A program made the position numbers and the translations under genes. From positions 62,001-126,000 of the forward strand of contig JAPYXD010000266.1 of assembly GCA_030998225.1 (NCBI GenBank): 64,000 nt of DNA. The letters run 5' to 3'. The stretch's first letter is position 1. The number at the start of each line of letters is the position of its first letter. Source of the DNA: Diplolepis rosae (taxonomy: Eukaryota > Arthropoda > Insecta > Hymenoptera > Diplolepididae). This document shows, one piece after another, positions 1-11,092 of this stretch. The notes below the pieces were generated by a model. It was not told where the DNA came from. It worked only from the letters and a program-made list of their open reading frames with translations, and ran no database searches.

Positions 1-192
1 TTTGGGCTCCACCCCTTAACACGGAAATGCACCCCTGAATGGGCATGTAGAGACGACTTTCACTAAAATTCATCTTTTTGCAAACTTTATTGTCTAGGGA
101 TACTCTCTGATTTTCGGGCTCCTCAGAAATGTCCATATCGATTTTTGGGCTCCAATCCTTAACACCAAAATTCACCCCTGCATGGCCATGTA
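1..192 (-). repeat. 143-bp satellite, inverted fragment
   Basis: The reverse complement reads as about one and a third monomers of the 143-bp satellite whose main array lies at 2727-6893. It carries the ATGGCCATGCAGGGGTG block, GGAGCCCAAAAATCGATAT and GAGCCCGAAAATCAGAGAG in the same order. It is opposite in orientation to the main array, and the left end is cut by the window edge, so the array may extend further left. Confidence 0.9.
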
Positions 193-194
193 AC

Positions 195-957
195 CTGGTG
201 AAGTAAGTGTAGTATTAACAACTCCATCACAATCGAATAATGCGAAAACGAGCTGGTGTAAATTGTACTTCCTACTCAAAGATTTGAGGAAAGTCAGTTC
301 TTTTTAAAACGTCTATATAAATAGAGAGAACATGTAGCTTTGTATCTTGACTATGAGCACATTTTTCACATGTGTAGCGCTGTCTTAAACTGTATGTGTC
401 TCTCATTAACTGTGCATACAATTTATCTATGACTGCTACGCAATCTATCAAAACGTACTGCTTTTCAGTATTTTCATTGCTTGCTTTGAATAAGGGATAT
501 AAAATTTCGGCCCGTTGTTTATATATTTGGCTGCTAATCCCTTTTCGGCTGCTATCCCAATAAGCTCAAAGAAGCGATTTTCAGTGGCAAGTATATTATT
601 TTGCGCTCTAAATAGATGTCTGTCTACATAAGTGCCAAGTATCAACTGGAAGAGACTATCGAAAGGACAAGTATTGTTCAATGTCAATTTTTTATCATGA
701 ATCTCGAGTGGTTTTAATTTCATGATACTCCCGTTTTCTATAATGGGTACTGCTGACAGTTTTTTATGAAATAGAAATTCATTGTCCAAATATAAATCAT
801 TGGGCTTAACAGATGCTTTATCATTTAAACTACTCCAGTTTTCTTCGTGTCTGATGGAAGCGATTTCATATGTCGACTGTTTGCATGACAAACATAGTCG
901 TTCTTCCCCATATCCTTCTGATTCTATGTCTATGACTTCAGATTCAATGGTATTTAA
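195..957 (-). pseudogene. Unassigned cysteine-motif protein, broken
   Basis: An open frame on the minus strand runs from about 957 to 448 and continues, one frameshift later, to about 200. No ATG lies near the upstream end; the frame opens just after a stop, so this may be an internal exon or a truncated copy. Visible parts in order are an acidic stretch, a CLSCK zinc-like knuckle, the motif NNTCPFDSLFQ, and after the frameshift a YTCEKCAHS CxxC pair. The N-T-C-x-x-D-S pattern next to CxxC pairs resembles ubiquitin-peptidase-like proteins that are multicopy in insect genomes, but I cannot name the family and infer no activity. It lies against a satellite fragment, so it may be part of a dispersed element. 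Confidence 0.4.
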
Positions 958-1190
958 TTATCCATGGTAGATAGAGTAAAGCGTTAAAAAAATGTAACAA
1001 AACTAAAAAAGAAGAAAGGCAAACGATAACTTTTGAATGAAGAAAATAAGGAGAAACTGACGCTATGCCAAAACAACAAAAATGAATGCAAATCCTGTCA
1101 TTTTTGAGTCAATATAGAAGCAGACTTATTCCCAAATATGTCACGTTATAATGTAAAAAAGGACACATGCAATTCTTTCAGTATAAAGTT
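958..1190. other. AT-rich spacer
   Basis: No open frame or repeat structure is visible. The right part (from about 1190) leads into a segment that is also present at 62.6 kb, described with the dispersed satellite-containing repeat. Confidence 0.5.
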
Positions 1191-1225
1191 ACAATTCTTC
1201 TTCTTCTTATTATTATGGTTCTGGA

Positions 1226-1408
1226 TTCACATTTTTGTCATTAAGAATTATTTTGGACATCTTTTATAGAAATTTTCTCAGCATGGTCTCTACATTGCCA
1301 TGCAGGGATGCATTTTGATGTTAAGGGTAGAAGCCCAAAAATCGATAAAAACATATTTGAAGAGCCCAAAAATCATAGTCTTCCTAGACCATAAAGTTTG
1401 GACTTGAG
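1226..1408 (+). repeat. Dispersed repeat containing one satellite monomer, copy A
   Basis: A diverged single satellite monomer (about 1284-1408) is preceded by a 50-bp segment containing TTAAGAATTATTTTGGA and followed immediately by the DD41D mariner-type transposon. The same left flank, the same monomer and the same right end point (CTAGACCATAAAGTTT) recur at 62602-62788. The shared flank and shared end indicate that this is a copy of a longer dispersed element containing one monomer, rather than simply the edge of the array. Confidence 0.75.
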
Positions 1409-2726
1409 CATATATTTTGATAATGTTTATTAATTTTAATATATAACAATATATAACATTTATTTGAAAGGTTGTTTTACGAAATTTATTTGTGGAAAAC
1501 AATTTCGGACAAATGACCACCACGGCTGAGTTTACAGTAGCTTGTCGATCCACCCAATTTTGGAGCACTTTCTCGATGGTTTCAGGCCTTATGGTAGCAA
1601 CAGCAGCTTGAATCTCGTACTTTAGATCTTGAATTGTTTCTGGATGGTTGGCGTAACATATATCTTTAACAGCTCCCCACAGAAAATAGTCCAACGGAGT
1701 TAAATCGCAGCTTCTGGGAGGCCAATTCACACCACTTCTTTTGCTGATTATGCGATTTTCGAAGAAAGGGCGTAAAAGATTGAGTGTATCGTTTGCTGTA
1801 TGGCACGTAGCGCCGTCCTGCTGGAACCAAATGTTGTCCAAGTCTTCCTCTTCAATTTGCTTGAAGAAAAATTTGGATAACATTGCGCGATATCGCTCAC
1901 CATTGATGGTTAGGGCGGTTCCTTCTTCATTTTCGAAGAAAATTGGGCAAAATCCGCACCATACAGTGACTCGTGCTCGGTGCATTGGTTTCTCGACGAT
2001 TACGTGCGGGTTTTCTGTGCCCCAAATGCGACAATTCTGCTTGTTAACGTAACCACCGAGGTGAAAATGAGGATCGTCCGTAAAGATGATTTTTCGGTAA
2101 AATTGACCATCCTCGGTCAAACGATCTTCCGCCCAATCTGCGAACTGTAGACGGCTCGGATGGTCAAGTGGCTTCAGCTGCTGCACCAATTGAACTTTAT
2201 ATGGCTTCATAGCGAGGCCTTTTTGCAAAATTCGTCGCAAAGTTGTTCGTGGAATGTTCAATTCTTACGATCGACGGCGAGTTGAGGTGGATGGATTCTC
2301 ACTAACACTTTCAGCCACAGTCGCAATATTTTCGGGTGAACGCGCGGGAAATGAACGTTGACGTTTTGGTTTATCCACCAACGAGCCAGTTTCACGCACA
2401 CGCTTGACAAATTGTTGCACAAATTGAACTGATGGCACTTTTTATCTGTCCATTTTTTTTGCCAAATTTCTCACAGTTTGGGTTGAAGACTCACCACTTT
2501 GGAAAAAAGATATCAATATTTCCCAGTTTTCTTCTAGCGAATAGCGACCCATTTCATAAATTTTAGACTTTTTACTGAATATCTGTCACTTTCCGAATGG
2601 TATTTGACGTTTCCAATGTCGAAATACAGATAGTTCAAATTTAAAACGCTAGATGGCTCACCCTGTACAAGAATATTAATTTGAATTTACTACTTGTATA
2701 GTAACGTCTATGAAAATTAATAGTGA
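1409..2726 (-). mobile_element. Mariner-superfamily (DD41D type) transposon
   Basis: The unit sits between satellite-related sequence on both sides and carries a broken transposase on the minus strand. Upstream of the gene (about 2640-2672) lies CTAGATGGCTCACCCTGTA, which looks like a mariner-type terminal repeat. No matching terminus is visible at the left end, so the 3' end is diverged or lost. The outer limits are set by where satellite sequence stops and resumes, not by a confirmed target duplication. Confidence 0.75.
1491..2552 (-). pseudogene. DD41D mariner-type transposase pseudogene
   Basis: Reading begins at ATG 2552 with MGRYSLEENWEILISFF. This is an N-terminal DNA-binding region followed by the DDE catalytic domain. 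The catalytic aspartates appear in FTDDPHFHLGG, FQQDGATCHTA and TPLDYFLWG, with 41 residues between the last two, which is the spacing of the DD41D (rosa-like) group. The same frame holds two stop codons (2442-2444 and 2265-2267), and a frameshift near 1535 moves the last residues into another frame, where the reading ends near 1491. All three catalytic residues survive, so the copy is dead but not very old. Reading past 1490 runs through satellite and is not coding. Confidence 0.88.
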
Positions 2727-5700
2727 TTTTTAGTCAAAGTCGTCTTGACATGGCCATGCAGGGGTGCATTTTGATGTTAAGGGTTGGAGCCCAAAAATCG
2801 ATATAGACTTTTTTGAAGAGCCCGAAAATCAGAGAGTACTGCTAGACCTTAAAATACACAAAAAGATGATTTTTAGTCAAAGTCGTCTTGACATGGCCAT
2901 GCAGGGGTGCATTTTGATGTTAAGGGTTGGAGCCCAAAAATCGATATAGACTTTTTTGAAGAGCCCGAAAATCAGAGAGTATTCCTAGATAATAAAATAC
3001 ACAAAAAGATGAATTTTAGTCAAAGTCGTCTAAACATGGCCATGCAGAAGTGCATTTTGATGTTAAGGGTTGGAGCCCAAAAATCGATATAGGCATTTTT
3101 GAGAAGCCCGAAAATCAGACAGTATTCCTAGATAATAATATACACAAAAAGATGGATTTTAGTCAAAGTCGTCTAAACATGGCCATGCAGGGATGCATTT
3201 TGGTGTTAAGGGTTGGAGCCCAAAAATCGATATGGGCATTTTTGAGGAGCCCGAAAATCAGGAAGTACTTCTAGACCTTAAAATACACAAAAAGATGATT
3301 TTTTAAGGGTTGGAGCCTAAAAATTTATATGGGCATTTTTGAGAAGCCCGAAAATCAGAGAGTATCCCTAGACCTTAAAATGAACAAAAAGATGAATTTT
3401 AGTGAAAGTCGTCTCTACATGGCCATGCAGGGGTGCATTTTCGTGTTAAGGGGTGGAGCCCAAAAATCGATATAGGCATTTTTGAGGAGCCCGAAAATCA
3501 GAGAGTACTTCTAGACCTTAAAATACACAAAAAGATGATTTTTAGTCAAAGTCGTCTTGACATGGCCATGCAGGGGTGCATTTTGATGTTAAGGGTTGGA
3601 GCCCAAAAATCGATATAGGCATTTTTGAGGAGCCCGAAAATCAGAGAGTACTGCTAGACCTTAAAATACACAAAAAGATGATTTTTAGTCAAAGTCGTCT
3701 TGACATGGCCATGCAGGGGTGCATTTTGATGTTAAGGGTTGGAGCCCAAAAATCGATATAGGCATTTTTGAGGAGCCCGAAAATCAGAGAGTACTGCTAG
3801 ACCTTAAAATACACAAAAAGATGATTTTTAGTCAAAGTCGTCTTGACATGGCCATGCAGGGGTGCATTTTGATGTTAAGGGTTGGAGCCCAAAAATCGAT
3901 ATAGAATTTTTTGAAGAGCCCGAAAATCAGAGAGTATTCCTAGATAATAAAATACACAAAAAGATGAATTTTAGTCAAAGTCGTCTAAACATGGCCATGC
4001 AGAAGTGCATTTTGATGTTAAGGGTTGGAGCCCAAAAATCGATATAGGCATTTTTGAGAAGCCCGAAAATCAGACAGTATTCCTAGATAATAATATACAC
4101 AAAAAGATGGATTTTAGTCAAAGTCGTCTAAACATGGCCATGCAGAAGTGCATTTTGATGTTAAGGGTGGGAGCCCAAAAATCGATACGGACTTTATTGA
4201 AGAGCCTGAAAATTAGAGAGTATTCCTAGAGAATAAAGTTTGCTAAAAGATGAATTTTAGTGAAAGTCGTCTCTACATGGCCATGCAGGGGTGCATTTTG
4301 GTGTTAAGGGTTGGAGCCCAAAAATCGATATGGGCATTTTTGAGGAGCCCGAAAATCAGGAAGTACTTCTAGACCTTAAAATACACAAAAAGATGATTTT
4401 TTAAGGGTTGGAGCCTAAAAATTTATATGGGCATTTTTGAGAAGCCCGAAAATCAGAGAGTATCCCTAGACCTTAAAATGAACAAAAAGATGGATTTTAA
4501 TGAAAGTCGTTTCTACATGGCCATGCAGGGGTGCATTTTGGTGTTAAGGGTTGGAGCCCAAAAATCGAAATGGGAATTTTTGAGGAGCCCGAAAATCAGG
4601 AAGTACTTCTAGACCTTAAAATACACAAAAAGATGATTTTTTAAGGGTTGGAGCCTAAAAATTTATATGGGCATTTTTGAGAAGCCCGAAAATCAGAGAG
4701 TATCCCTAGACCTTAAAATGAACAAAAAGATGAATTTTAGTGAAAGTCGTCTCTACATGGCCATGCAGGGGTGCATTTTCGTGTTAAGGGGTGGAGCCCA
4801 AAAATCGATATAGGCATTTTTGAGGAGCCCGAAAATCAGAGAGTACTTCTAGACCTTAAAATACACAAAAAGATGATTTTTAGTCAAAGTCGTCTTGACA
4901 TGGCCATGCAGGGGTGCATTTTGATGTTAAGGGTTGGAGCCCAAAAATCGATATAGGCATTTTTGAGAAGCCCGAAAATCAGACACTATTCCTAGATAAT
5001 AATATACACAAAAAGATGGATTTTAGTCAAAGTCGTCTAAACATGGCCATGCAGAAGTGCATTTTGATGTTAAGGGTTTGAGCCCAAAAATCGATACCGA
5101 CTTTTTTGAAGAGCCCGAAAATCAGAGAGTATTCGTAGACAATAAAGTTTGCAAAAAGATAAATTTTAGTGAAAGTCGTCTCTACATGGCCATGCAGGGG
5201 TGCATTTTGGTGTTAAGGGTTGGAGCCCAAAAATCGATACGGACTTTATTGAAGAGCCTGAAAATCAGAGAGTATTCCTAGACAATAAAGTTTGCAAAAA
5301 GATGAATTTTAGTTAAAGTCGTCTCTACATGGCCATGCAGGGGTGCATTTTGGTGTTAAGGGTTGGAGCCCAAAAATCGATATGGGCATTTTTGAGGAGC
5401 CCGAAAATCAGAGAGTATTCCTAGACAATAAAGTTTGCAAAAAGATGAATTTTAGTGAAAGTCGTCTCTACATGGCCATGCAGGGGTGCATTTTGGTGTT
5501 AAGGGTTGGAGCCCAAAAATCGATATAGGCATTTTTGAGGAGCCCGAAAATCAGAGAGTACTTCTAGACCTTAAAATACACAAAAAGATGATTTTTAGTC
5601 AAAGTCGTCTTGACATGGCCATGCAGGGGTGCATTTTGATGTTAAGGGTTGGAGCCCAAAAATCGATATAGGCATTTTTGAGGAGCCCGAAAATCAGAGA

Positions 5701-6893
5701 GTACTGCTAGACCTTAAAATACACAAAAAGATGATATGTTAAGGGTTGGAGCCCAAAAATCGATATAGGCATTTTTGAGAAGCCCGAAAATCAGACAGTA
5801 TTCCTAGATAATAATATACACAAAAAGATGGATTTTAGTCAAAGTCGTCTAAACATGGCCATGCAGAAGTGCATTTTGATGTTAAGGGTGGGAGCCCAAA
5901 AATCGATACGGACTTTATTGAAGAGCCTGAAAATCAGAGAGTATTCCTAGACAATAAAGTTTGCAAAAAGATGAATTTTAGTTAAAGTCGTCTCTACATG
6001 GCCATGCAGGGGTGCATTTTGGTGTTAAGGGTTGGAGCCCAAAAATCGATATGGGCATTTTTGAGGAGCCCGAAAATCAGGAAGTACTTCTAGACCTTAA
6101 AATAAACAAAAAGATGATTTTTAGTCAAAGTCGTCTATACATGGCAGTGCAGGGGTGCATTTTTGGGTTAAGGATTGGAGCCCAAAAATCGTTATGGACA
6201 GTTTTGAGTAGCTCGAAAATCGGAGAGTATTCCTAGACCTTAAAATACACAAAAAGATGATTTTTAGTCAAAGTCGTCTTGACATGGTCATGCAGGGGTG
6301 CATTTTGTTGTTAAGGGGTGGAGCCCAAAAATCGATATTGGCATTTTTGAGGAGCCCGAAAATCAGGAAGTACTTCTAGACCTTAAAATACACAAAAAAA
6401 TGATTTTTTAAGGGTTGGAGCCTAAAAATTTATATGGGCATTTTTGAGAAGCCCGAAAATCAGAGAGTATCCCTAGACCTTAAAATGAACAAAAAGATGG
6501 ATTTTAATGAAAGTCGTTTCTACATGGCCATGCAGGGGTGCATTTTCGTGTTAAGGGGTGGAGCCCAAAAATCGATACGGACATTTTTGAGGAGCCCGAA
6601 AATCAGAGAGTACTTCTAGACCTTAAAATACACAAAAAGATGATTTTTAGTTAAAGTCGTCTTGACATGGCAGTGCAGGGGTGCATTTTTGGGTTAAGGA
6701 TTGGAGCCCAAAAATCGTTATGGACAGTTTTGAGTAGCTCGAAAATCGGAGAGTATTCCTAGACCTTAAAATACACAAAAAGATGATTTTTAGTCAAAGT
6801 CGTCTTGACATGGTCATGCAGGGGTGCATTTTTATGTTAAGGGTTGGAGCCCAAAAATCGTTATGAACATTTTTGAGGAGCCCGTAAAGAGCC
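2727..6893 (+). repeat. 143-bp satellite array, about 25 monomers
   Basis: The block starting CATGGCCATGCAGGGGTG returns every 143 bp (for example at 2750, 2893, 3036, 3179). Each monomer contains two copies of a GAGCCCRAAAATC submotif about 45 bp apart. Shortened 97-bp units, lacking 46 bp with the same breakpoints, occur near 3301, 4400, 4640 and 6409, and a different junction occurs near 5736. Monomer variants recur in the same order: those at 2894-3180 reappear at 3849-4135, and the 240-bp pair at 4278-4518 is repeated at 4518-4758. This is local amplification of multi-monomer blocks. Short open frames of about 61 codons arise because the monomer is nearly stop-free, but 143 is not a multiple of 3, so no continuous protein results. 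Confidence 0.96.
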
Positions 6894-7330
6894 CAATATT
6901 GTCAAGTAGTTTTTTTTTGTTCAAAACGTATTTTTAAAAATTAAGGGTTGCTTTTCGGTGATAGGGGTTGTTTTTTCAAAAATGATTCTTGTGTGTTTGA
7001 AAAGCGCGAAAATAGCCCGAAATTCTGGGGTAGTTAATACCGCCGAAAAAGTATTTTTAAAAATTAAGGGTTGCTTGTAAGTGATAGGGGTTGTTTTTTC
7101 GGAATTGATTTTGGGATATTTCAAGAGCCCGAAAATAGCCCGAAATTCGGGTACGGTCAGTTTATGTAATTTTAAGGTTTTTATGTACTGGAGGTGCTAG
7201 CTGATCGGGCTGTCAGCACCTCCATCTAAAATTTGGTTTTTTGAGAAAAATACAAGAGCCCAAAAATCGGCATTACCGCCCAAAATTAGCCCAAAATTAG
7301 CCCGTAATTAGCCCGAAAATGTGGCAAAAA
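6894..7330 (+). repeat. 123-bp tandem repeat and GAGCCC-motif tail
   Basis: Two units of about 123 bp start at 6928 and 7051 with GTATTTTTAAAAATTAAGGG, each including GATAGGGGTTGTTTTTTC and ending in AGCCCGAAAATAGCCCGAAA. The GAGCCCGAAAAT element links it to the adjacent 143-bp satellite although the rest differs. At 7250-7325 the AGCCC(A/G)AAA motif is repeated about six more times. The tail resembles, in reverse, 61880-61985. Confidence 0.8.
7188..7221. repeat. Hairpin GGAGGTGCT / AGCACCTCC
   Basis: A perfect 9-bp inverted pair, GGAGGTGCT and AGCACCTCC, encloses a 16-base loop. A related GTGGAGGTGCCAGCTGATCGG segment follows at about 7351, and GTGGAGGTGCTAGCTTGATGG lies on the minus strand at about 61875-61897. 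This is probably a terminal motif of the dispersed repeat rather than a gene terminator. Confidence 0.6.
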
Positions 7331-7379
7331 GTAAATAGTAATATTCCGTTGTGGAGGTGCCAGCTGATCGGACCTTCAT

Positions 7380-8130
7380 ACCTGTGGGGATCATCACTCC
7401 GTCTCACTCAACAATTGAATTGGTTATCTGCGAATAAGATGAAATTTACAGGGTGTTGTAACTTCTCTCCTTGTTTTCTTCTCTTCATTTTTTCAACTAG
7501 CCTGTGTCAATATTTCACCAATGTTTTAATTTGTTCATAAAATTAATTGACTTTGTTTAAATTAATGAATATGGATGAATACCTTTTAATCATTGTGTCC
7601 TTCATCGACTCATCCTCATCCCTAAGCGAGGAGCATACGAATGAAGTAAGCATTTACGTGATTGTGATGTAGCATATGAAACACTCTTTATTTCATTTGT
7701 TTGCAAAGCTTGGTACCTTTCACGTGCGCGGAATTAGTTATTTTTCTCCGTGTACGTATAATAAACTGATTCTATAGTTTCTTTCCATTGTCATATTTAT
7801 AACATCTAGAACAGCTTTATATTAAATAACCGTAATGGAATATTCGGATACATTGCAACATCATCCAAATAAACTACTCATGCTTATCAGGTATTGTTTT
7901 TTTTACTATAATTTTTCACCCTTCCATTTACTTTTAACAACATAATTCGACCTCGTTAACGAATCTTTCATTATTTAATTAAAAGTTTGTTCTAAAAATC
8001 TAGTAGGTGTATTAATAGTTGAGATAGCTTGTTTCTAAGAATAGTCTTTCCTATGTATTTTTCTTAAATTATAATATCTAACAAGAACTATATTTTTATA
8101 TCAACATCCTATCATTTATTATTTTTTCCA
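7380..8130. other. AT-rich region without recognisable feature
   Basis: I see no coding frame with motifs and no clear repeat. A short CCTTTCACGTGCGCGG segment near 7717 resembles the CACGTG-containing inverted repeat at 60.7 kb. Confidence 0.4.
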
Positions 8131-8165
8131 AAAATTAAAAGTATGTATAATTTCATTTTCAATTT

Positions 8166-8206
8166 TTTCAGTCTTGAGAAGGGTGCTGGATAAGCACCGA
8201 AATGTT
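8166..8206 (+). other. Degenerate hammerhead-like stem (GAAA context)
   Basis: CTTGAGAAGGGTGCTGGA followed by TAAGCACCGAAATGTTGG forms a GGTGCT/AGCACC stem directly before GAAA, the topology of stem II in a hammerhead ribozyme. The conserved CUGAUGA core is replaced by TTGAGAAG, so it should be inactive. Such tails are found at ends of retroelements; no accompanying gene is visible here. Confidence 0.35.
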
Positions 8207-8294
8207 GGCGTCTTGTAAGCTTCATTTGATTACACACTTCGACAAAATTGGACTTGTTTTTTGCCACCTGAATGAAACATATCATTCTTGAGAT

Positions 8295-8443
8295 ATAATC
8301 TCGCAAAACCGCTCGACAATGATTACTCGGGGGTTTTCGGTCTCGCTGATCCCAAATCTGCAGTTGGAATTTTGAAATTCAAGATGACGGATCCAATATG
8401 AAAATCCCCGAGTAACCATTTTCAAACGATTTTGCGAGATTAT
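8295..8443. repeat. Inverted repeat, about 150 bp
   Basis: ATAATCTCGCAAAACCG, followed by GATTACTCGGGGG, returns inverted as CCCCGAGTAACC and ATTTTGCGAGATTAT. The arms of about 43 bp have a few mismatches and a loop of about 60 bp containing GACGGATCCAATATG, a phrase similar to the dispersed repeat at 41.4 kb. This is a MITE-like hairpin with no confirmed target duplication. Confidence 0.6.
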
Positions 8444-8449
8444 TGAGAA

Positions 8450-8995
8450 ATGTTTAAAAAGTTTGTTTGAAAAAGTTCAAAACGGGACATTAGTCTATGA
8501 TGCCTAATGCTTACAAGGAGGAGGAATGAGCAAAGGAAATTCTGTGTTCTTATAAACCTCAAAATCACCGTAAACCGTCTTTTTGACACTTTAAGGTTAG
8601 GACATCTCGAAATCCATACGTGCTAGAGTAATTCTGCAGCCGGATCTGGATTCAGCGTTGAAAATTGTAAAAGAAATGATATATCTGACTCAGGTGGTAA
8701 AATTTTATTGAACCGTGTTATTAATGATAATAAAGATGAAGGAGGACGAAAGCAAGAAAAAGAAAGAATGGGTTTTGGAAGGACGCCTCCTTTTTCCCTC
8801 CTTTTTTGTTAGATTCTCATGTTTATTGATAGGGTGGCTTGCATGATTGTTTTATTCTAAATTTGATGCTGTAAAATATTCATGACAAATTTTTGAATTA
8901 AATAAATGGTTAGGAATTGAATTATTGTTGAATTCCATTAATTAATCCATTCATAATTTACGAAAAAATACGTGCAAAACATAAATAGCAAATTT
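8450..8995. other. Spacer without recognised feature
   Basis: No coding motifs. AT-rich except for a short GGACGCCTCC patch near 8780. Confidence 0.35.
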
Positions 8996-9000
8996 CCATT

Positions 9001-9687
9001 ATTTTATGTGCCTCCGGCGCGGAAACTCGTTTTTCCGTTACAGCTGAGAGTAACGGAATGTTGTGTATTCCGTTACAGAGGAATATAATGTAAAAATTGA
9101 ACTGCGCATGCGCATATAGTCTTACAGCGGAGCAGAATCTTCTTATTCTTCTTCTTCGTACAGCGTTAGCACCCTACTGACAAAGCCTTGTACATTTGAA
9201 CTGCGCATGCTCTATTACAAGCTACTACTACACAAGATCGATAAAATCAAAATGGCTGGGACTAGTCGCGAATTATCAAGTGTAATGGAAGAAAATTATT
9301 TTTTCCACGCATCAAAAATCCTGAAAGGGTTCACAAATGGAATTTAGAGTAATGCGACATGAATTCTTGATACTTCAAAACAACAATGGCGGAACTCATA
9401 AGAAGCCGGTTCCCCTTGCCGCACTCCACCCGCTTCGTACAACTAGCGCCGCAAACAACTACAATACTAGATTAGACTCGAGTGTACACATAAAAACTCG
9501 TATACGCACCAAAGTCACATAAAATAGAATATGTGCCAATGCAGACAATCCGGGAAATTACGAGACTCGCGACAATGCTCGCAGGACTGATCGCACCTCG
9601 GCTTCGATCTCCTGCGAGCATTGTCTCTCGTCGCGCAATAACCCTCACTGTGCGCCTAGGCACGTAATATACTATTGCTTGCACAGC
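9001..9687 (+). mobile_element. GC-rich inverted-repeat element, copy 1
   Basis: This is the first of four copies (also 47592-48110, 57573-58328 interrupted, 58955-59541). The left part runs ATGTGCCTCCGGCGCGG, TTCCGTTACAGAGG, ACTGCGCATGCGCATAT, a CTTCTTCTT tract, then GCGTTAGCACCCTACTG and CATTTGAACTGCGCATGC. The right part runs ACAACTACAATACTAG, then a segment ending in GCGCAATAACCCTCA and GCGCCTAGGCACG. The two outer ends are imperfect inverted copies of each other (ATTTTATGTG, then GCGC, then ACTCGTTTTT or TACGAGTTTTT). At 9560-9650 there is a second inverted pair built on GCGACAATGCTCGCAGGA. No transposase is encoded; this copy carries about 180 bp of unique sequence inside (9300-9460). 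Confidence 0.8.
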
Positions 9688-9789
9688 TAAGTGTGTCGAT
9701 TATAAACAAGTAATTTTTACTACGCATGAAATTTAGAGGTTTCCAACTGTGACCATCATTTAGCAGTGTCGTTTCATTTTTATTTTACA

Positions 9790-11092
9790 ATGTCAAAACG
9801 AAAATATTCATCGAGTGTTAGAAATTTGAAGATGGACGTACGTATCGATGCACTGATGGAGAGGCTAAATATGATGATGATTTATCCAATAATGTCTTGT
9901 TATCACAAACAGATGGAAACAAAATATTAGCCAGCTCACCAACGGATTTGTTTGAGATGTTTTTTTCCGAAACATTGAAGAAGTACATTATCGATGCTAC
10001 TGCCGAACACAAATATCACCTAATACTTCATCGCTTAGATACATTTTTAGGTGTTATCATATTTACAATGTACTACAAAAGGTTATCGCAAAGAGTTTAT
10101 TGGTCCACAAGTTCCTTGCTGAGATCTGATCCAGTGGTATCAGCTATGGGACGTCTTGAATTTAAACGGATGAAATCTCACATAAAGTATCACAAATTGG
10201 ACAATGAAAACGCAAGTGTTGAGATATAGCGTTTACGTCATATTAAGAACATTTTCAGTGACAACATCAAGCGTTTCGGTTTCTTTTGTATAGCTCTTTC
10301 TATTGATGTGATAATGGCTGAAATTTGATGGTCAAATCAGTTTCAAATAGTTCATCAAATCAAAGACGATAAGATTTGGTATCGAAGAATAGGCGTTATA
10401 CAATTCAAACGGTTACTTATTTTACTGTCACATTTACAGTGGAAAGAATGACAAAGATGATTTTCTACCTGACCATGCTCAAGGCAGCCGAGTTGTTATG
10501 CGAATGCTTAAAAAATGTAGAATAGAAGAGTCTAATGATATCGATGTAAAAGCTCCTAGAGGAACGTCCAAAGTGAAACACGATCAGAATAGTGGTATCA
10601 ACTTCATCACAGTTGTTCATTCAAAATCAGTTTCTATTGTTTCTACAGCTACTGGTATGAGCCCCGTTCCAAATGCGAAACGTTATAATAAGGATATCAA
10701 AAAAAAGTTTCAATATCCTTTCCGAATGCGTTCAAAGTTTATAACAACTTCATGGGTGGAATTGATTTGCATGATCAACACTGACAAACTTACGCCAATA
10801 GATCGATCAATGAAATGGACATGATTAATTTGTATGAGACTTGTGCAAGAATCAATCACAAACACTACAGTGTTATACAATGCAGCCAATGATAGTCAAA
10901 AATTTTGAACTAATGACTTTGCTTTGAAAATCAGCAAACAGTATCTGAGTAGTTCCGGCAGAGAAAAATAGAAAATTCACACACTCGAAACAACAATGCT
11001 CAAGAGCAAAATGTGATCTGCAGACGTTCAAGTCTTTTAAGAAATGTAAGGCATATTTTTGTGTGGAATGTTTCAAAGAGATCTACTTTTGA
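9790..11092 (+). pseudogene. piggyBac-like transposase pseudogene
   Basis: Reading starts near ATG 9790 (MSKRKYSSSVRNLK). The frame at 9900-10230 contains SSPTDLFEMFF, TFLGVIIFTMYYK and YWSTSSLLRSDPVVS, the typical start of the piggyBac DDE_Tnp_1_7 domain. After several frameshifts, GSRVVMRMLKKC (about 10480) and FMGGIDLHDQH (about 10750-10782) follow; the latter is the conserved region around the third catalytic aspartate. A Cys-rich tail, KKCKAYFCVECFKE, ends at the stop at 11090-11092, matching the C-terminal zinc-binding segment of piggyBac transposases. The region around the first two aspartates is mostly missing. At least four frame changes or stops make it inactive. TTAA-flanked ends were not identified. 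Confidence 0.85.

Noticed and set aside
1741..2052. 103-codon plus-strand frame
   Set aside because: Shadow of the DD41D transposase on the opposite strand.
2764..6619. Many plus-strand frames of 61-74 codons in the satellite array, all similar to MHFDVKGWSPKID
   Set aside because: They are the satellite monomer read in changing frames (143 is not divisible by 3). Each begins and ends at the same monomer positions; no continuous protein results.
2727..6893. CRISPR-like array of repeats
   Set aside because: The whole 143-bp unit repeats without unique spacers, monomers diverge gradually, and the context is eukaryotic.
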